Origin: Ktedonobacter robiniae
GTDB lineage: Bacteria > Chloroflexota > Ktedonobacteria > Ktedonobacterales > Ktedonobacteraceae
Reading direction: 5' to 3'
DNA length: 64,000 bases
Assembly: GCF_016587375.1 (NCBI RefSeq)
Contig: NZ_BNJG01000004.1
Coordinates: 248,001 to 312,000, forward strand
Shown: positions 1 through 8,261 of the stretch, one piece after another
Layout: every line of letters starts with the position of its first letter
Numbering within the stretch: the first letter of the stretch is position 1
The notes under the pieces: generated by a model
The model's input: the letters and a program-made list of their open reading frames with translations, nothing else
Told to the model about the DNA's origin: nothing
Database searches by the model: none
Made by a program: the position numbers and the translations under genes

Positions 1-1495
1 GATAGAAGCGCTCGAAGATATGGGGGAGATCGCCAGCTTCAATACCGATTCCGTTATCTCTTACCTGGAGAAGGGCTTCCTGGCCTTTTCGCTCTAACGA
101 GACGGTAATGATACCACCATGCCCATTTTCCTTGGCAGGTGCATATTTGAGCGCGTTATCAAGCAGGATCAGCATGATGCGGCGGAGATTCTCTTCATTG
201 CCATAGACGCGCACAGGCTCGATATGGCTCACTTTGAGCTGGAAACTCGACTGATCCATAGCCAGTCGTCCACGCAGTTGGCGAACCAGTTGCAAGAGGG
301 AATGATCCAGCTCGACTGGTTGCTCACGGGGGTTTCCGCGTGGAGCTGTCACCGCCAGTTTCTGTTCCTGCTCAATAGGAGGAGGCGGGACGATGGTATC
401 GGCGCTTACGTCGGCGCGGGCCAGCAGGAGCAGTTCGTCGACAAGGCGCGCGAGACGCAGGGTTTCGCTATGCGCATCCAGGAGCATTGTTTTGCGCTCC
501 TCGGCGGGCAGCTCATCGCTATGCCGCTGGAGAAAGGCCAGGTTTCCCTGGATGGTCGTTAGTGGGGCACGCAACTCGTGTGAAGCGTCTGCAATAAAGC
601 GATGTTGGGCCGTGGCAGCCTTCTCCAAGGCTGCCAGCATCTCATTAAAGGTATCTACGACCTCGACCATTTCATCATGCCCCTTCGGACGTTGGACCCG
701 CTGGTGCAAGTTGCCCACATGCACGCCACGGGACTCATTCGCAATATCACGCGCGGTCTTCACCATATCGGACAGCGGGTGCAAAACATTGGTCGTAATC
801 CCCCAGCCGATGCCTAGCGCAGTGATCAGCACCAGCGCTCCCGTGGTACAGAGGAGAAAGAGCAATTGGGTTTTGGTGGCCTCCTCTGGACTGAGCGACC
901 TGGCCACCAGGAGCATGCCAATCACGGGGCCCGGCTGGCCCCCTGGGGTGGCCTGGGGTTTATGAATTGACTCAACCAAAATGCGCAGAGGTTCCTTATT
1001 CGGGCCAGATACCGTATATGGTTGGGGATCGTCTGCATTTTGCAGGGCGCGCTGATACATCGCTGCTGTAGGCGTGATATTAAGAGGCTCGTTCTTCGAG
1101 GCATATTGTAAGTGATGCGCCTGGTCGAAGACCTTGACGGTGATCCCTAGCGTATCTTTAGAGAGACTATGGGTATCGATCACACTCAACGAGAGGGGAG
1201 TGGGCCAATCGCTGTCTGCATGCAAACGTTGATGGCGCAGGAGTTCGGCACGAATGTTGGCCTGGGCAGTTCCTGCCTCGGCGCGTAGCGATGCATCCAC
1301 GCTATCGGAGAGCGACTGTGAGGTTAACAGGAAAACGAGCACACCAAAAAAGAGGAGTGAAACCGCGACCAGTCCTCCATACCAGGTAATCAAGCGCAGG
1401 CGTAACAGCCGAGGACGCTTGTTGGAAAAAGGAGAGATAGTGTCCTCACTCTGCTGCTTCTGGCGTAGCGATGGGTTATTATTCTCTAAAGACAT
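1..1495 (-). CDS. Membrane sensor histidine kinase, 3' end cut by window edge
   Basis: Partner kinase of the response regulator just upstream; it would sense an envelope signal and phosphorylate that regulator. Read from the ATG at 1495, the protein has a basic N-terminus, a membrane segment at about residues 30-52, an extracytoplasmic loop, a second membrane segment (TQLLFLLCTTGALVLITALG) and a HAMP region. The dimerisation and phosphoacceptor box reads ASHELRAPLTT, the N-box DNALKYAP and the G1 box VRDNGIGI. The reading frame runs off the window before the G2 box, so the C-terminus is missing. The start overlaps the last 17 nt of the regulator gene, which implies translational coupling. Signal unknown. 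Confidence 0.93.
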   Translation of the reverse strand, partial: MSLENNNPSLRQKQQSEDTISPFSNKRPRLLRLRLITWYGGLVAVSLLFFGVLVFLLTSQSLSDSVDASLRAEAGTAQANIRAELLRHQRLHADSDWPTPLSLSVIDTHSLSKDTLGITVKVFDQAHHLQYASKNEPLNITPTAAMYQRALQNADDPQPYTVSGPNKEPLRILVESIHKPQATPGGQPGPVIGMLLVARSLSPEEATKTQLLFLLCTTGALVLITALGIGWGITTNVLHPLSDMVKTARDIANESRGVHVGNLHQRVQRPKGHDEMVEVVDTFNEMLAALEKAATAQHRFIADASHELRAPLTTIQGNLAFLQRHSDELPAEERKTMLLDAHSETLRLARLVDELLLLARADVSADTIVPPPPIEQEQKLAVTAPRGNPREQPVELDHSLLQLVRQLRGRLAMDQSSFQLKVSHIEPVRVYGNEENLRRIMLILLDNALKYAPAKENGHGGIITVSLERKGQEALLQVRDNGIGIEAGDLPHIFERFY

Positions 1496-2153
1496 AGCCA
1501 ATACCACGAATGGTGTGAATCAGGCGCGCCTCGCCATCTGCTTCAAGCATGTTTCGCAGGTAACCGATATAGACCTCAAGCACATTGGATGACCCCTCGA
1601 AGTCCAGCCCCCAGACACGATCCATGATGACATCCCTTGTCAATACCTGGCGTGGACGACGCAAGAAGAGCGCCAGAAGCTCATATTCCGTAGGTGAGAG
1701 CTCTATTTCACGGGGTCCACGATGAGCGACACGTGTTCCTGTATCAAGCTGCACATCGGCATAGTGCAAGATCTCGTGTCGCTCAACCTGATTTCTTCTC
1801 AGCAAGGCCTTGATACGCGCCACCAGTTCCTCGGGGGCAAACGGTTTGACGACATAGTCATCAGCGCCAATCTCAAACCCCTTCACACGGTCCGCGACGG
1901 TATCGCGTGCCGTAAGCAGTAAGATAGGCACATTATCTCCTGCTACGCGTAAACGCTGTACGACCTCCAGACCATTGAGTCCTGGAAGCATGACATCTAA
2001 GACGATAAGATCTGGCGCGCGCTCTAATGTTCTCTTGAGCGCATCATCACCACTGGTAGCAACGGCAACACTGTATCCTTCATAGGCCAGAATTCGTCGC
2101 AATAAGTCGGTAATGCGTGGGTCATCATCAACAACCAGTAAATGTGCTTTCAT
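1479..2153 (-). CDS. OmpR/PhoB-family response regulator
   Basis: 224-residue DNA-binding response regulator. The receiver domain occupies residues 1-118, with acidic pair D9/D10, phosphoacceptor D53 (VLDVMLPG) and K104 (YVVKPF). A winged-helix output domain follows at about 128-224 (ELSPTEYELL, LTRDVIMDRVWG, IHTIRGIGYVF). I chose the ATG at 2153 rather than an ATG 117 nt upstream because AGAAGG lies just before it and family members begin at this point. First gene of a two-gene operon with the kinase that overlaps its 3' end. Regulon unknown. Confidence 0.95.
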   Translation of the reverse strand: MKAHLLVVDDDPRITDLLRRILAYEGYSVAVATSGDDALKRTLERAPDLIVLDVMLPGLNGLEVVQRLRVAGDNVPILLLTARDTVADRVKGFEIGADDYVVKPFAPEELVARIKALLRRNQVERHEILHYADVQLDTGTRVAHRGPREIELSPTEYELLALFLRRPRQVLTRDVIMDRVWGLDFEGSSNVLEVYIGYLRNMLEADGEARLIHTIRGIGYVFRE

Positions 2154-2298
2154 TGCTGCCTTCTCTTCTCCAATTTGTAAAGGGGTATCGCCGCTAGAAT
2201 TGCGGCAAGGGTGCCCTCGGCTTGAACCGTAGGGAAAATTGCCACCAATGCCACATAGAAAATTGGACACTACACCAGTTTAGTGGTAAAATGCGTGC

Positions 2299-3447
2299 AT
2301 GCTGATACAACGAACCGTTCCCATTATGATAGAGCCTGACAGCGATGTTGAGCGCACCATCGAGGTGTTTCGGGAGGTGCAACATGCCCTCTCTGAACCA
2401 TGCTTCAATGGTGGGAAACCTCTTGGTGCTCTCGCGTTGCAACGGGCTTGTTACCACCAGGTGAAGGGTTCGCTCTCGGCACAAATGACGATCTCCGCTA
2501 TTCGCCTTGTCTCCGCTGCATATGCTTCTGCCAAGTCCAACAAGAAACCTGCTCAGCGCCCCTTCCTCTTCAAGAAAGCGCGTGCTCTGTTCCTGGTCGG
2601 CAAACGTGGGCGTGATGCTGACTTTCGCAAGGGTGGCACCCTCTCCATCTGGACTGTCGCAGGGCGCAAACACCTCACCTATTCCATTCCTCGAGATTTT
2701 GAGACAACGTTGAAGAACGCCACTGAGATTGACAGCCTCACCATTCTCAAGCGCAACGGCAAGCTCATTGGGCGTGTCACGCTTACCCTCGACGCCCCAG
2801 AACCTCAAGGCATTCTCCCGGTCGGCATTGATCTGAATGAGACAAATGCCCTTGTCGCCGTTGACCCCGATGGGCACACCCTCTTTGTGAGTGGGAAAGA
2901 CATCAAAGTCAAAAACCGACGTACCGCCAAGACGCGCGCTCGTCTCCAGCGTAAACACGCGACCCGTAAGGCAGAGAAGAAAGATACACGCAGTCTTCGG
3001 CGTCTTCTCAAACGGTTAGGTCGCACACAACACAACCGCACACGCACCTTTGCACAGCAAACAGCGAAACAACTGATCACCTTTACCCCTGAGAAGGCCG
3101 TGCTCGTCTTTGAGGACTTGCATCTGCCCAAACCAGAGAAGGGCAAGCTCAAAGGCAAGGCACCTCGACGTCGAATGTCGCTGTGGCAACGGCGTCTCAT
3201 TCGTACCTGTGTGGAGAATAAAGCCCAGGAATGTGGGCTGACGGTCACACAGGTGAACCCTGCCTACACGAGTAAGAATTGCTCTCGTTGTGGCTTGCGT
3301 GGTGTGCGCAAGCGTCATGCCTTCTCCTGTCCTCACTGTGGTCACACCGACCATGCTGACAGAAACGCGGCGGTAAACATTCGCAACCGCTATACTGCCT
3401 TTCGGGGTAGTGGGCTGCTGTCAATCAGCCCTGAAGCCCAGTCCTAG
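2299..3447 (+). CDS. tnpB: TnpB, RNA-guided RuvC-type nuclease of an IS200/IS605 element
   Basis: 382 residues, usual length for the family. The RuvC-like catalytic triad appears intact: D178 (GIDLN), E272 (VFEDL) and D354 (HADRNAAVN). A zinc ribbon lies between motifs II and III with C328-x2-C331 and C344-x2-C347. The arginine- and lysine-rich middle (KNRRTAKTRARLQRKHATRK) fits the RNA-binding bridge region. Family members cut DNA under guidance of an RNA copied from the element's right end, which helps retain the element at its donor site. No good ribosome-binding site precedes the ATG at 2299; a start at 2326 is possible. No frameshift, so probably active. Confidence 0.93.
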   Translation: MLIQRTVPIMIEPDSDVERTIEVFREVQHALSEPCFNGGKPLGALALQRACYHQVKGSLSAQMTISAIRLVSAAYASAKSNKKPAQRPFLFKKARALFLVGKRGRDADFRKGGTLSIWTVAGRKHLTYSIPRDFETTLKNATEIDSLTILKRNGKLIGRVTLTLDAPEPQGILPVGIDLNETNALVAVDPDGHTLFVSGKDIKVKNRRTAKTRARLQRKHATRKAEKKDTRSLRRLLKRLGRTQHNRTRTFAQQTAKQLITFTPEKAVLVFEDLHLPKPEKGKLKGKAPRRRMSLWQRRLIRTCVENKAQECGLTVTQVNPAYTSKNCSRCGLRGVRKRHAFSCPHCGHTDHADRNAAVNIRNRYTAFRGSGLLSISPEAQS

Positions 3448-3490
3448 GATGTGGGCAAGCCCTTGCATGTATGCGGGGGTTATTGACAGT
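3360..3490 (+). ncRNA. Predicted omega/reRNA at the tnpB 3' end
   Basis: Inference by position. In TnpB elements the guide-RNA scaffold overlaps the tnpB 3' end and stops at the right transposon end, with the guide taken from flanking DNA. Here a short GC hairpin follows the stop codon (about 3461-3478) and the sequence then enters non-element DNA. The 5' boundary is arbitrary; only the location is supported. Confidence 0.3.
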
Positions 3491-3541
3491 AGTATATCAC
3501 TGCACACTGATACCTGACTAAGAGAAGTCTGAGACCAGGCT

Positions 3542-3611
3542 GAGAAGTTTTCCCCCTTCCATCAAGCAAGGCTATGTTGTAGACTTAAAAGGCAAAGGGG
3601 GAGAAGTTCTC
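3542..3611. repeat. Imperfect inverted repeat upstream of the oxidoreductase operon
   Basis: 17-nt arms at 3542-3558 (GAGAAGTTTTCCCCCTT) and 3595-3611 (AAGGGGGAGAAGTTCTC) match as inverted copies at 15 of 17 positions, separated by 36 nt. It lies between the tnpB element and the first gene of the sugar operon, so it could be a regulator site, a leader stem or a miniature-element remnant. I cannot decide between these. Confidence 0.4.
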
Positions 3612-3703
3612 ATATGCCACGGGGCATGAAGAGCCCACCTTGTTCACTCGTATCAAGCCGAAGATACGCGTATGACTGTAACATACATGACGGAGGTCCG
3701 TTC

Positions 3704-4798
3704 TTGGGAAAAGTAAACGTAGGCATTATTGGTTGTGGCGCGATTAGTTCTATCTATCTTGAGGCGCCAGAGAAATTTGATATTTTAAACATCACTGCAT
3801 GCGCAGATATCGATCTTGAACGTGCCCAGGCCCAGGCTGCGAAATACCATGTGCCCAAGGTCTATACGGTCGAGGAATTACTGGCAGATCCAGAGATCGA
3901 TATTGTACTCAACCTGACGATTCCCAAAGTCCATGCGGAGATTGCACGGGCGGCCATCGCGGCAGGGAAATCGACCTATAGCGAAAAGCCGTTAGGCATC
4001 AACCGCACAGAGGCGGCGGCGCTGTTAGAAGAGGCACGCGAGAAGAAGTTGCTTGTGGGGTGCGCTCCAGATACCTTCTTGGGTGGGGGGCTTCAAACAT
4101 GTATTAAACTGATTGATGATGGAGCTATCGGTGCGCCTATCGCGTCCACTGCCTTTATGCTGGGCCATGGTCCGGAGAACTGGCATCCCAATCCAGATTT
4201 TTATTATCAACTGGGTGGTGGTCCCATGTTTGATATGGGTCCATACTACCTGACCGCGCTCATTGCCATGATGGGACCCGTGCGCCGCGTCACTGGCTCC
4301 ACTCGTATCACCTTCCCAGAGCGCAAGATTACCAGCAAGCCCTTCTATGGACAGACGATCACTGTTAATACGCCTACCCATGTGACGGGAACGCTGGACT
4401 TTGCCAGCGGCGCGATTGGCACGATTATTACCAGCTTTGATGTCTGGTCGCATCGCCTGCCCCTGATTGAAATCTATGGGACAGAGGGGACACTGAGCGT
4501 TCCTGATCCAAATACATTCGGTGGCCCCGTTCGCATACGCCGCTTTGACGATAATGAGTGGAGAGACGTCGAGCTAACGCATGGCAATACTGTGAACTCC
4601 CGGGGCATCGGTATTGCCGACATGGCGCATGCGCTCCAGTCTGGTAGCTTCCCGCATCGCGCGAGCGGCGAACTGGCCTATCACGTGCTTGATATCATGC
4701 AAGCCATTCATGACTCCTCTAATGAGGGGAAACACATTGAGCTCAGCAGCCAGTGTGAGCGTCCTCTGCCCTTGCCAGTTGGACCCAAGCTCTGGTAA
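3704..4798 (+). CDS. Gfo/Idh/MocA-family NAD(P)-dependent oxidoreductase
   Basis: 364 residues from the TTG at 3704. Rossmann motif GIIGCGAIS lies at the N-terminus (about residues 7-15) and the catalytic-lysine signature EKPLG at 94-98; the C-terminal alpha/beta substrate domain follows. Such enzymes oxidise or reduce sugars, sugar acids or inositols in the cytosol. I prefer the TTG because GGAGG sits 7 nt upstream and Rossmann enzymes start close to the glycine motif; an in-frame ATG at 3614 would add 30 residues unlike the family. First of three catabolic genes, separated from the next by repeat copy A. Substrate unknown. Confidence 0.9.
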   Translation: MGKVNVGIIGCGAISSIYLEAPEKFDILNITACADIDLERAQAQAAKYHVPKVYTVEELLADPEIDIVLNLTIPKVHAEIARAAIAAGKSTYSEKPLGINRTEAAALLEEAREKKLLVGCAPDTFLGGGLQTCIKLIDDGAIGAPIASTAFMLGHGPENWHPNPDFYYQLGGGPMFDMGPYYLTALIAMMGPVRRVTGSTRITFPERKITSKPFYGQTITVNTPTHVTGTLDFASGAIGTIITSFDVWSHRLPLIEIYGTEGTLSVPDPNTFGGPVRIRRFDDNEWRDVELTHGNTVNSRGIGIADMAHALQSGSFPHRASGELAYHVLDIMQAIHDSSNEGKHIELSSQCERPLPLPVGPKLW

Positions 4799-4833
4799 TA
4801 AAGGCTATCCATTCTATCCATCATTGTAGAGTT

Positions 4834-4932
4834 CTTATTCCGAAACCCAACATCACTCGCGCCTGCCCCCTGAATGGGGGTGACTAGCTCTTCCCCCATT
4901 CGGGGACAAGCGCGCTCAGATTTTCGGATAAG
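4834..4932 (+). repeat. Intercistronic hairpin repeat, copy A
   Basis: Outer arms CTTATTCCGAAA (4834-4845) and TTTTCGGATAAG (4921-4932) pair around two inner GC hairpins built from CCCCCTGAATGGGGG and CCCCCATTCGGGG. It lies 35 nt after the upstream stop and 30 nt before the downstream ATG, leaving the GGAGGG ribosome-binding site outside it. Related copies are at 6016-6077, 28862-28916 and, on the minus strand, 39315-39393. Confidence 0.8.
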
Positions 4933-4962
4933 AAGATAGTAACCAATGGAGGGAAATGATCA

Positions 4963-6012
4963 ATGTCACAGATCAAAGGACCTGCGATATTTCTTGCCCA
5001 GTTTGCCCAGGATACGGCACCTTATAATACCCTGGCAAACATCAGCCAGTGGGCAAAGGGCCTGGGCTACGCAGGCGTCCAGATTCCAGCCTGGGATGCG
5101 CATTTTATTGACCTGGACAAAGCCGCCGAGTCAAAGCAATATTGTGAGGACCTCAAGGGTCAGACCAATGGCTTAGCGATTACCGAGCTGGCGACCCACT
5201 TAATTGGGCAACTGGTCGCAGTTCACCCTGCCTTCGATATCATGTTTGATGCCTTTGCCCCTGCCGAGCTGCATAACAATCCAAAGGAGCGTCAGAAGTG
5301 GGCAACCGGGCAGATGATCAAAGCCATCAAGGCCTCGCGCAACCTGGGCCTGGATGTCCTGCCAACCTTCTCCGGCGCGTTGCTCTGGCATACCATGTAT
5401 CCCTGGCCACAGCGTCCCCAGGGCCTGGTGGAGCTAGGCTTTAAAGAGCTGGCAAAGCTTTGGGAGCCGATCCTCAATGTCGCCGATGAGTATGGCATTG
5501 ATCTCGCCTATGAAATCCATCCCGGCGAGGATCTCCATGACGGCGTCACCTTCGAGCGCTTCCTGGCCGCGACGGGGAATCATTCCCGTGTGCATATCCT
5601 GTATGATCCCTCACACTTCGTGCTCCAGCAACTCGATTACGTTGGCTATATTGAGTACTACAAGGACCATATCAAGGCCTTCCATGTCAAAGACGCCGAG
5701 TTTAATTCCTCGCCCCGCTCGGGTGTCTACGGTGGTTACCAGGACTGGCAGGATCGCCCTGGTCGCTTCCGCAGCCTGGGGGATGGGCAGGTTGACTTCA
5801 AGCGCGTCTTCTCCCAGCTCACACAGATTGGCTACTCCAGTTGGGCTGTGCTTGAATGGGAGTGCTGCATTAAGGACTCTGAACAGGGGGCACGCGAGGG
5901 CGCGGAGTTCATCAAGAGCATGCTGATCGATACTCCCACCAGGGCCTTCGATGACTTCGCTGGTGGCGCGGCCGATGACGCGACCAATCGTCGTATCCTG
6001 GGTCTTGACTAG
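4963..6012 (+). CDS. Sugar phosphate isomerase/epimerase-type TIM-barrel protein
   Basis: 349 residues of the xylose-isomerase-like (AP endonuclease 2) TIM-barrel family, which includes inosose dehydratases and hydroxypyruvate or sugar isomerases. Expected metal and active-site ligands are visible as YEIHPGED, YDPSHF, HVKDAEF and, near the C-terminus, VLEWEC. GGAGGG lies 9 nt before the ATG. Genes of this type are normally paired with Gfo/Idh oxidoreductases, as here on both sides, and together would act in successive steps of sugar or cyclitol breakdown. No transporter lies in the cluster, so the substrate is unknown. Confidence 0.9.
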   Translation: MSQIKGPAIFLAQFAQDTAPYNTLANISQWAKGLGYAGVQIPAWDAHFIDLDKAAESKQYCEDLKGQTNGLAITELATHLIGQLVAVHPAFDIMFDAFAPAELHNNPKERQKWATGQMIKAIKASRNLGLDVLPTFSGALLWHTMYPWPQRPQGLVELGFKELAKLWEPILNVADEYGIDLAYEIHPGEDLHDGVTFERFLAATGNHSRVHILYDPSHFVLQQLDYVGYIEYYKDHIKAFHVKDAEFNSSPRSGVYGGYQDWQDRPGRFRSLGDGQVDFKRVFSQLTQIGYSSWAVLEWECCIKDSEQGAREGAEFIKSMLIDTPTRAFDDFAGGAADDATNRRILGLD

Positions 6013-6015
6013 GTT

Positions 6016-6077
6016 CTTATTCCGAAATCCAACGCCACTCTCGTGACGAGCGCCCAGCGCTCAGGATTTCGGATAAG
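6016..6077 (+). repeat. Intercistronic hairpin repeat, copy B
   Basis: Outer arms CTTATTCCGAAA (6016-6027) and TTTCGGATAAG (6067-6077) match copy A, with a shorter interior (CTCGTGACGAG hairpin and AGCGCTCAGG). It starts 3 nt after the stop codon of the isomerase gene and ends before the AAGGAG of the next gene. Confidence 0.8.
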
Positions 6078-6102
6078 TAGTAGGTAGAAGGAGAGAGAAA
6101 CG

Positions 6103-7248
6103 ATGGCTAGAGAGGTTGCCAATCGCAGGCTACGAGCCGGTATCGTTGGCGGGGGCCAGGGGTCCTTCATCGGCGCGGTCCATCGTATCGCCGCCGAGCT
6201 TGACGGACAGGCCGAGGTCATCGCGGGCGCGATGTCGACTAATCCTGAGCGCGCCCGTGCCTCCGCGGCAAGCTGGTACCTGCAACGCTCATACGATAGC
6301 TATGAAGAGATGGCACGCGCAGAGGCGCAGCGCGCCGACGGCATCGATTTCGCGATTGTAGCCACGCCGAACCATATGCACTTTCCCGTGGTAAAAGCCT
6401 TCCTTGAACAAGGCATTCACGTCGTCTGCGATAAACCCATGACCTTTAGCCTGGAGGAGGCGCAGCAGCTCGTCTCCTTAGTAGAGGGGAAGCAACTGGT
6501 CTTCGCTCTCACCCATAACTATACCGGGTATCCTACCGTGCGTCACGCGCGTGACCTGGTACGCCAGGGGGCGCTAGGTGAGGTGCGCAAGGTGCTCGTT
6601 GAGTATGTCCAGGACTGGCTGCTCGACGCACTCGAAAAAGAGGGGAACAAGCAGGCTTCCTGGCGCACGGATCCAACGAAATCGGGTATTGCGGGTAGCG
6701 TCGGTGATATTGGAACGCATGCCGAGAACCTGCTAGAGTTCGTCACCGGGTTAAAGATCACCTCGCTCTGTGCCGACCTGACCACCTTTGTGGAGGGACG
6801 TGCCCTCGACGATGATGCCAACATGCTCCTACGCCTGGAGAATGGTGGCAAGGGCTTCCTGACCTGCTCGCAGATCGCGGCTGGTGAGGAAAATAACCTG
6901 ACGCTTCGCGTCTATGGCACAAAAGCGGGCCTGGAATGGCACCAGCAGGAGCCGAATACGCTCATCTTCAAGCCGCATGGTCAACCGCAGCAGATCCTGC
7001 GTACCAACCAGGGGTATATGAGTGATGAGTCCAAAGCACTCTCGCGCCTTCCTGGCGGACATCCCGAGGGCTTCTACGAAGCCTTCGCCAACATCTACCG
7101 CCTGGCAATCGCCGACATCCGCCGGGTCGAGTCAGGTGAGCAGACACAGGGTGGCTACCCCAACGTCTATGATGGCCTGCGTGGCCTGAACTTCATCGTG
7201 AAAGCGGTGGAGAGCTCACAAAAGGGTGCTGTCTGGGTTGAACTGTAG
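6103..7248 (+). CDS. Second Gfo/Idh/MocA-family oxidoreductase
   Basis: 381 residues. The dinucleotide-binding loop reads GIVGGGQGSFIG (about residues 14-25) and the catalytic-lysine motif CDKPMTF lies near 109-115. A conserved GDIGTHAENLLEFVTG stretch marks the C-terminal domain. It belongs to a different subgroup from the first oxidoreductase (GGGxG loop, longer C-terminus), which suggests two distinct oxidation steps around the isomerase. AAGGAGAGAG provides a clear ribosome-binding site. Last gene of the operon; a strong hairpin follows 33 nt after the stop. Confidence 0.92.
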   Translation: MAREVANRRLRAGIVGGGQGSFIGAVHRIAAELDGQAEVIAGAMSTNPERARASAASWYLQRSYDSYEEMARAEAQRADGIDFAIVATPNHMHFPVVKAFLEQGIHVVCDKPMTFSLEEAQQLVSLVEGKQLVFALTHNYTGYPTVRHARDLVRQGALGEVRKVLVEYVQDWLLDALEKEGNKQASWRTDPTKSGIAGSVGDIGTHAENLLEFVTGLKITSLCADLTTFVEGRALDDDANMLLRLENGGKGFLTCSQIAAGEENNLTLRVYGTKAGLEWHQQEPNTLIFKPHGQPQQILRTNQGYMSDESKALSRLPGGHPEGFYEAFANIYRLAIADIRRVESGEQTQGGYPNVYDGLRGLNFIVKAVESSQKGAVWVEL

Positions 7249-7281
7249 ACACAAACAAATGCTCTAGCTCAAGGATTATTC

Positions 7282-7329
7282 AAGGATCTGGATGAAGCGT
7301 TTCAACAGGGCGTTTCTATCCAGATCCTT
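7282..7329. terminator. Hairpin terminating the oxidoreductase operon
   Basis: Perfect 12-bp arms AAGGATCTGGAT (7282-7293) and ATCCAGATCCTT (7318-7329), with an inner GAAGCG/CGTTTC pairing that extends the stem. It is followed by CTCTTTGTGT, a poor T-tract. Confidence 0.7.
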
Positions 7330-7505
7330 CTCTTTGTGTGGTCTCTCCCAAAAGAAAAGTATCAAGCAATTGGTCGAGGGCCTGTTATTTCTGCGAGAAC
7401 TGTCACTTCCTATGCGGGGAAAATGGAAGGCAAAAATGTTGGGATCCCCTATTCGCCACCCATCATTTCGGTGTAGTAACTACTCGATCAGAAAGGTATT
7501 GCCCC

Positions 7506-8117
7506 ATGGTTGCAACAATAAAAACGTCTCTCTCTCTCCCAAAAACGCTTTGCAATCAAGCTGAAATCCTGGCGCAATCCCTCAAAATTTCCCGAAATCA
7601 TTTATTTGGGATTGCCATTGAGCATTTCATCAGGAACTACCAAAGTCAAACTCCACTAGATGAAATGAATATGATGGATCAAGATCAGCCCGGTCTGAAC
7701 GAACCATCAAAAGCGTCTGGCCAAGATGCGAGACCCGAAACACCAATCGGCGAAGGGCGAATGATCATCAACCAAGGTAATATATACTGGGTACAGTTAG
7801 AAAATCTGAGTGGGTCAGAACCGGGCATTCGCCATCCTCATGTAGTAATTCAAGAGAATATCTTGAACCATAGCCGTATCACTACTGTAGTCGCTTGCGC
7901 ATTGACATCGAATAGAAAGCGCGCAAATACCCCTGGTAATGTGTTACTCGAAGTAGGTGAAGCAAATTTGCCTAAGCAAAGTGTCGTGGAAGTTTCGAAA
8001 GTATCGACAGTAGATAAAACACAGTTAGGTGAATACATTGGGTCACTAACTGAGCAGCGGACACATCAGATATTGGCTGGTATGCGGTTTCTGCAGCTAT
8101 CATTTTTTACCCGATAA
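7506..8117 (+). CDS. Fused ribbon-helix-helix antitoxin and MazF/PemK toxin
   Basis: 203 residues from ATG 7506 (AAAGG about 10 nt upstream). Residues 1-45 (TIKTSLSLPKTL, AEILAQSLKISRNHLFGIAI) look like a ribbon-helix-helix DNA-binding antitoxin. A polar linker of about 40 residues follows. Residues 86-203 match MazF/PemK endoribonucleases: NQGNIYWVQL, GSEPGIRHPHVVIQ, RITTVVACALTSN, GNVLLEVGEANLPKQSVV, STVDKTQLGEYIGSL. Normally these are two genes. An internal in-frame ATG at 7761, preceded by GAAGGGCGA, could give free toxin. A longer frame back to 7338 lacks family similarity. Expected role: growth control through mRNA cleavage; activity of the fusion is unknown. Confidence 0.85.
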   Translation: MVATIKTSLSLPKTLCNQAEILAQSLKISRNHLFGIAIEHFIRNYQSQTPLDEMNMMDQDQPGLNEPSKASGQDARPETPIGEGRMIINQGNIYWVQLENLSGSEPGIRHPHVVIQENILNHSRITTVVACALTSNRKRANTPGNVLLEVGEANLPKQSVVEVSKVSTVDKTQLGEYIGSLTEQRTHQILAGMRFLQLSFFTR

Positions 8118-8165
8118 TGTAAAGATATAATGATGTGTTTACCCAATAATATAATGATGTAATGA
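8106..8165 (+). repeat. Imperfect tandem duplication at the mazF 3' end
   Basis: A unit beginning TTTACCCGATAATGTAAAG (8106, including the mazF stop codon) is followed at 8138 by TTTACCCAATAATATAATG. The AT-rich interior also repeats ATAATGATGT. Significance unknown; it may be replication slippage. Confidence 0.4.
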
Positions 8166-8261
8166 CGTGCAATGTCTCATTCAGAGAGATCAAGGGGAAT
8201 CTGCGTCAATTTTCTACTAGAAGCTTTGGGAGATTACATGATATTTTCACGACTATAAGAA

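Larger units (their letters stand above)
2200..3490 (+). mobile_element. Solitary IS200/IS605-type tnpB element (ends approximate)
   Basis: The only transposon-type protein here is TnpB; no TnpA (HUH Y1 transposase) is encoded nearby, so it resembles a non-autonomous IS1341-like element. The left end is not certain; it should lie between the response regulator start (2153) and the tnpB start. A short hairpin (ACCA/TGGT, about 2275-2287) sits immediately upstream. The right end is probably the hairpin just after tnpB, where CCC and GGGG flank TTGCATGTATGC at about 3461-3478, followed by a TTGACAG sequence. Boundaries are inferred and no target duplication is expected for this family. Confidence 0.55.

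Noticed and set aside
2194..2958. 254-codon minus-strand frame opposite tnpB
   Set aside because: It lies almost wholly antisense to a protein with an intact TnpB catalytic core and has no recognisable domain.
7292..7564. 90-codon frame before the mazF fusion
   Set aside because: It crosses the operon terminator hairpin and overlaps the antitoxin domain in another frame; no family match.
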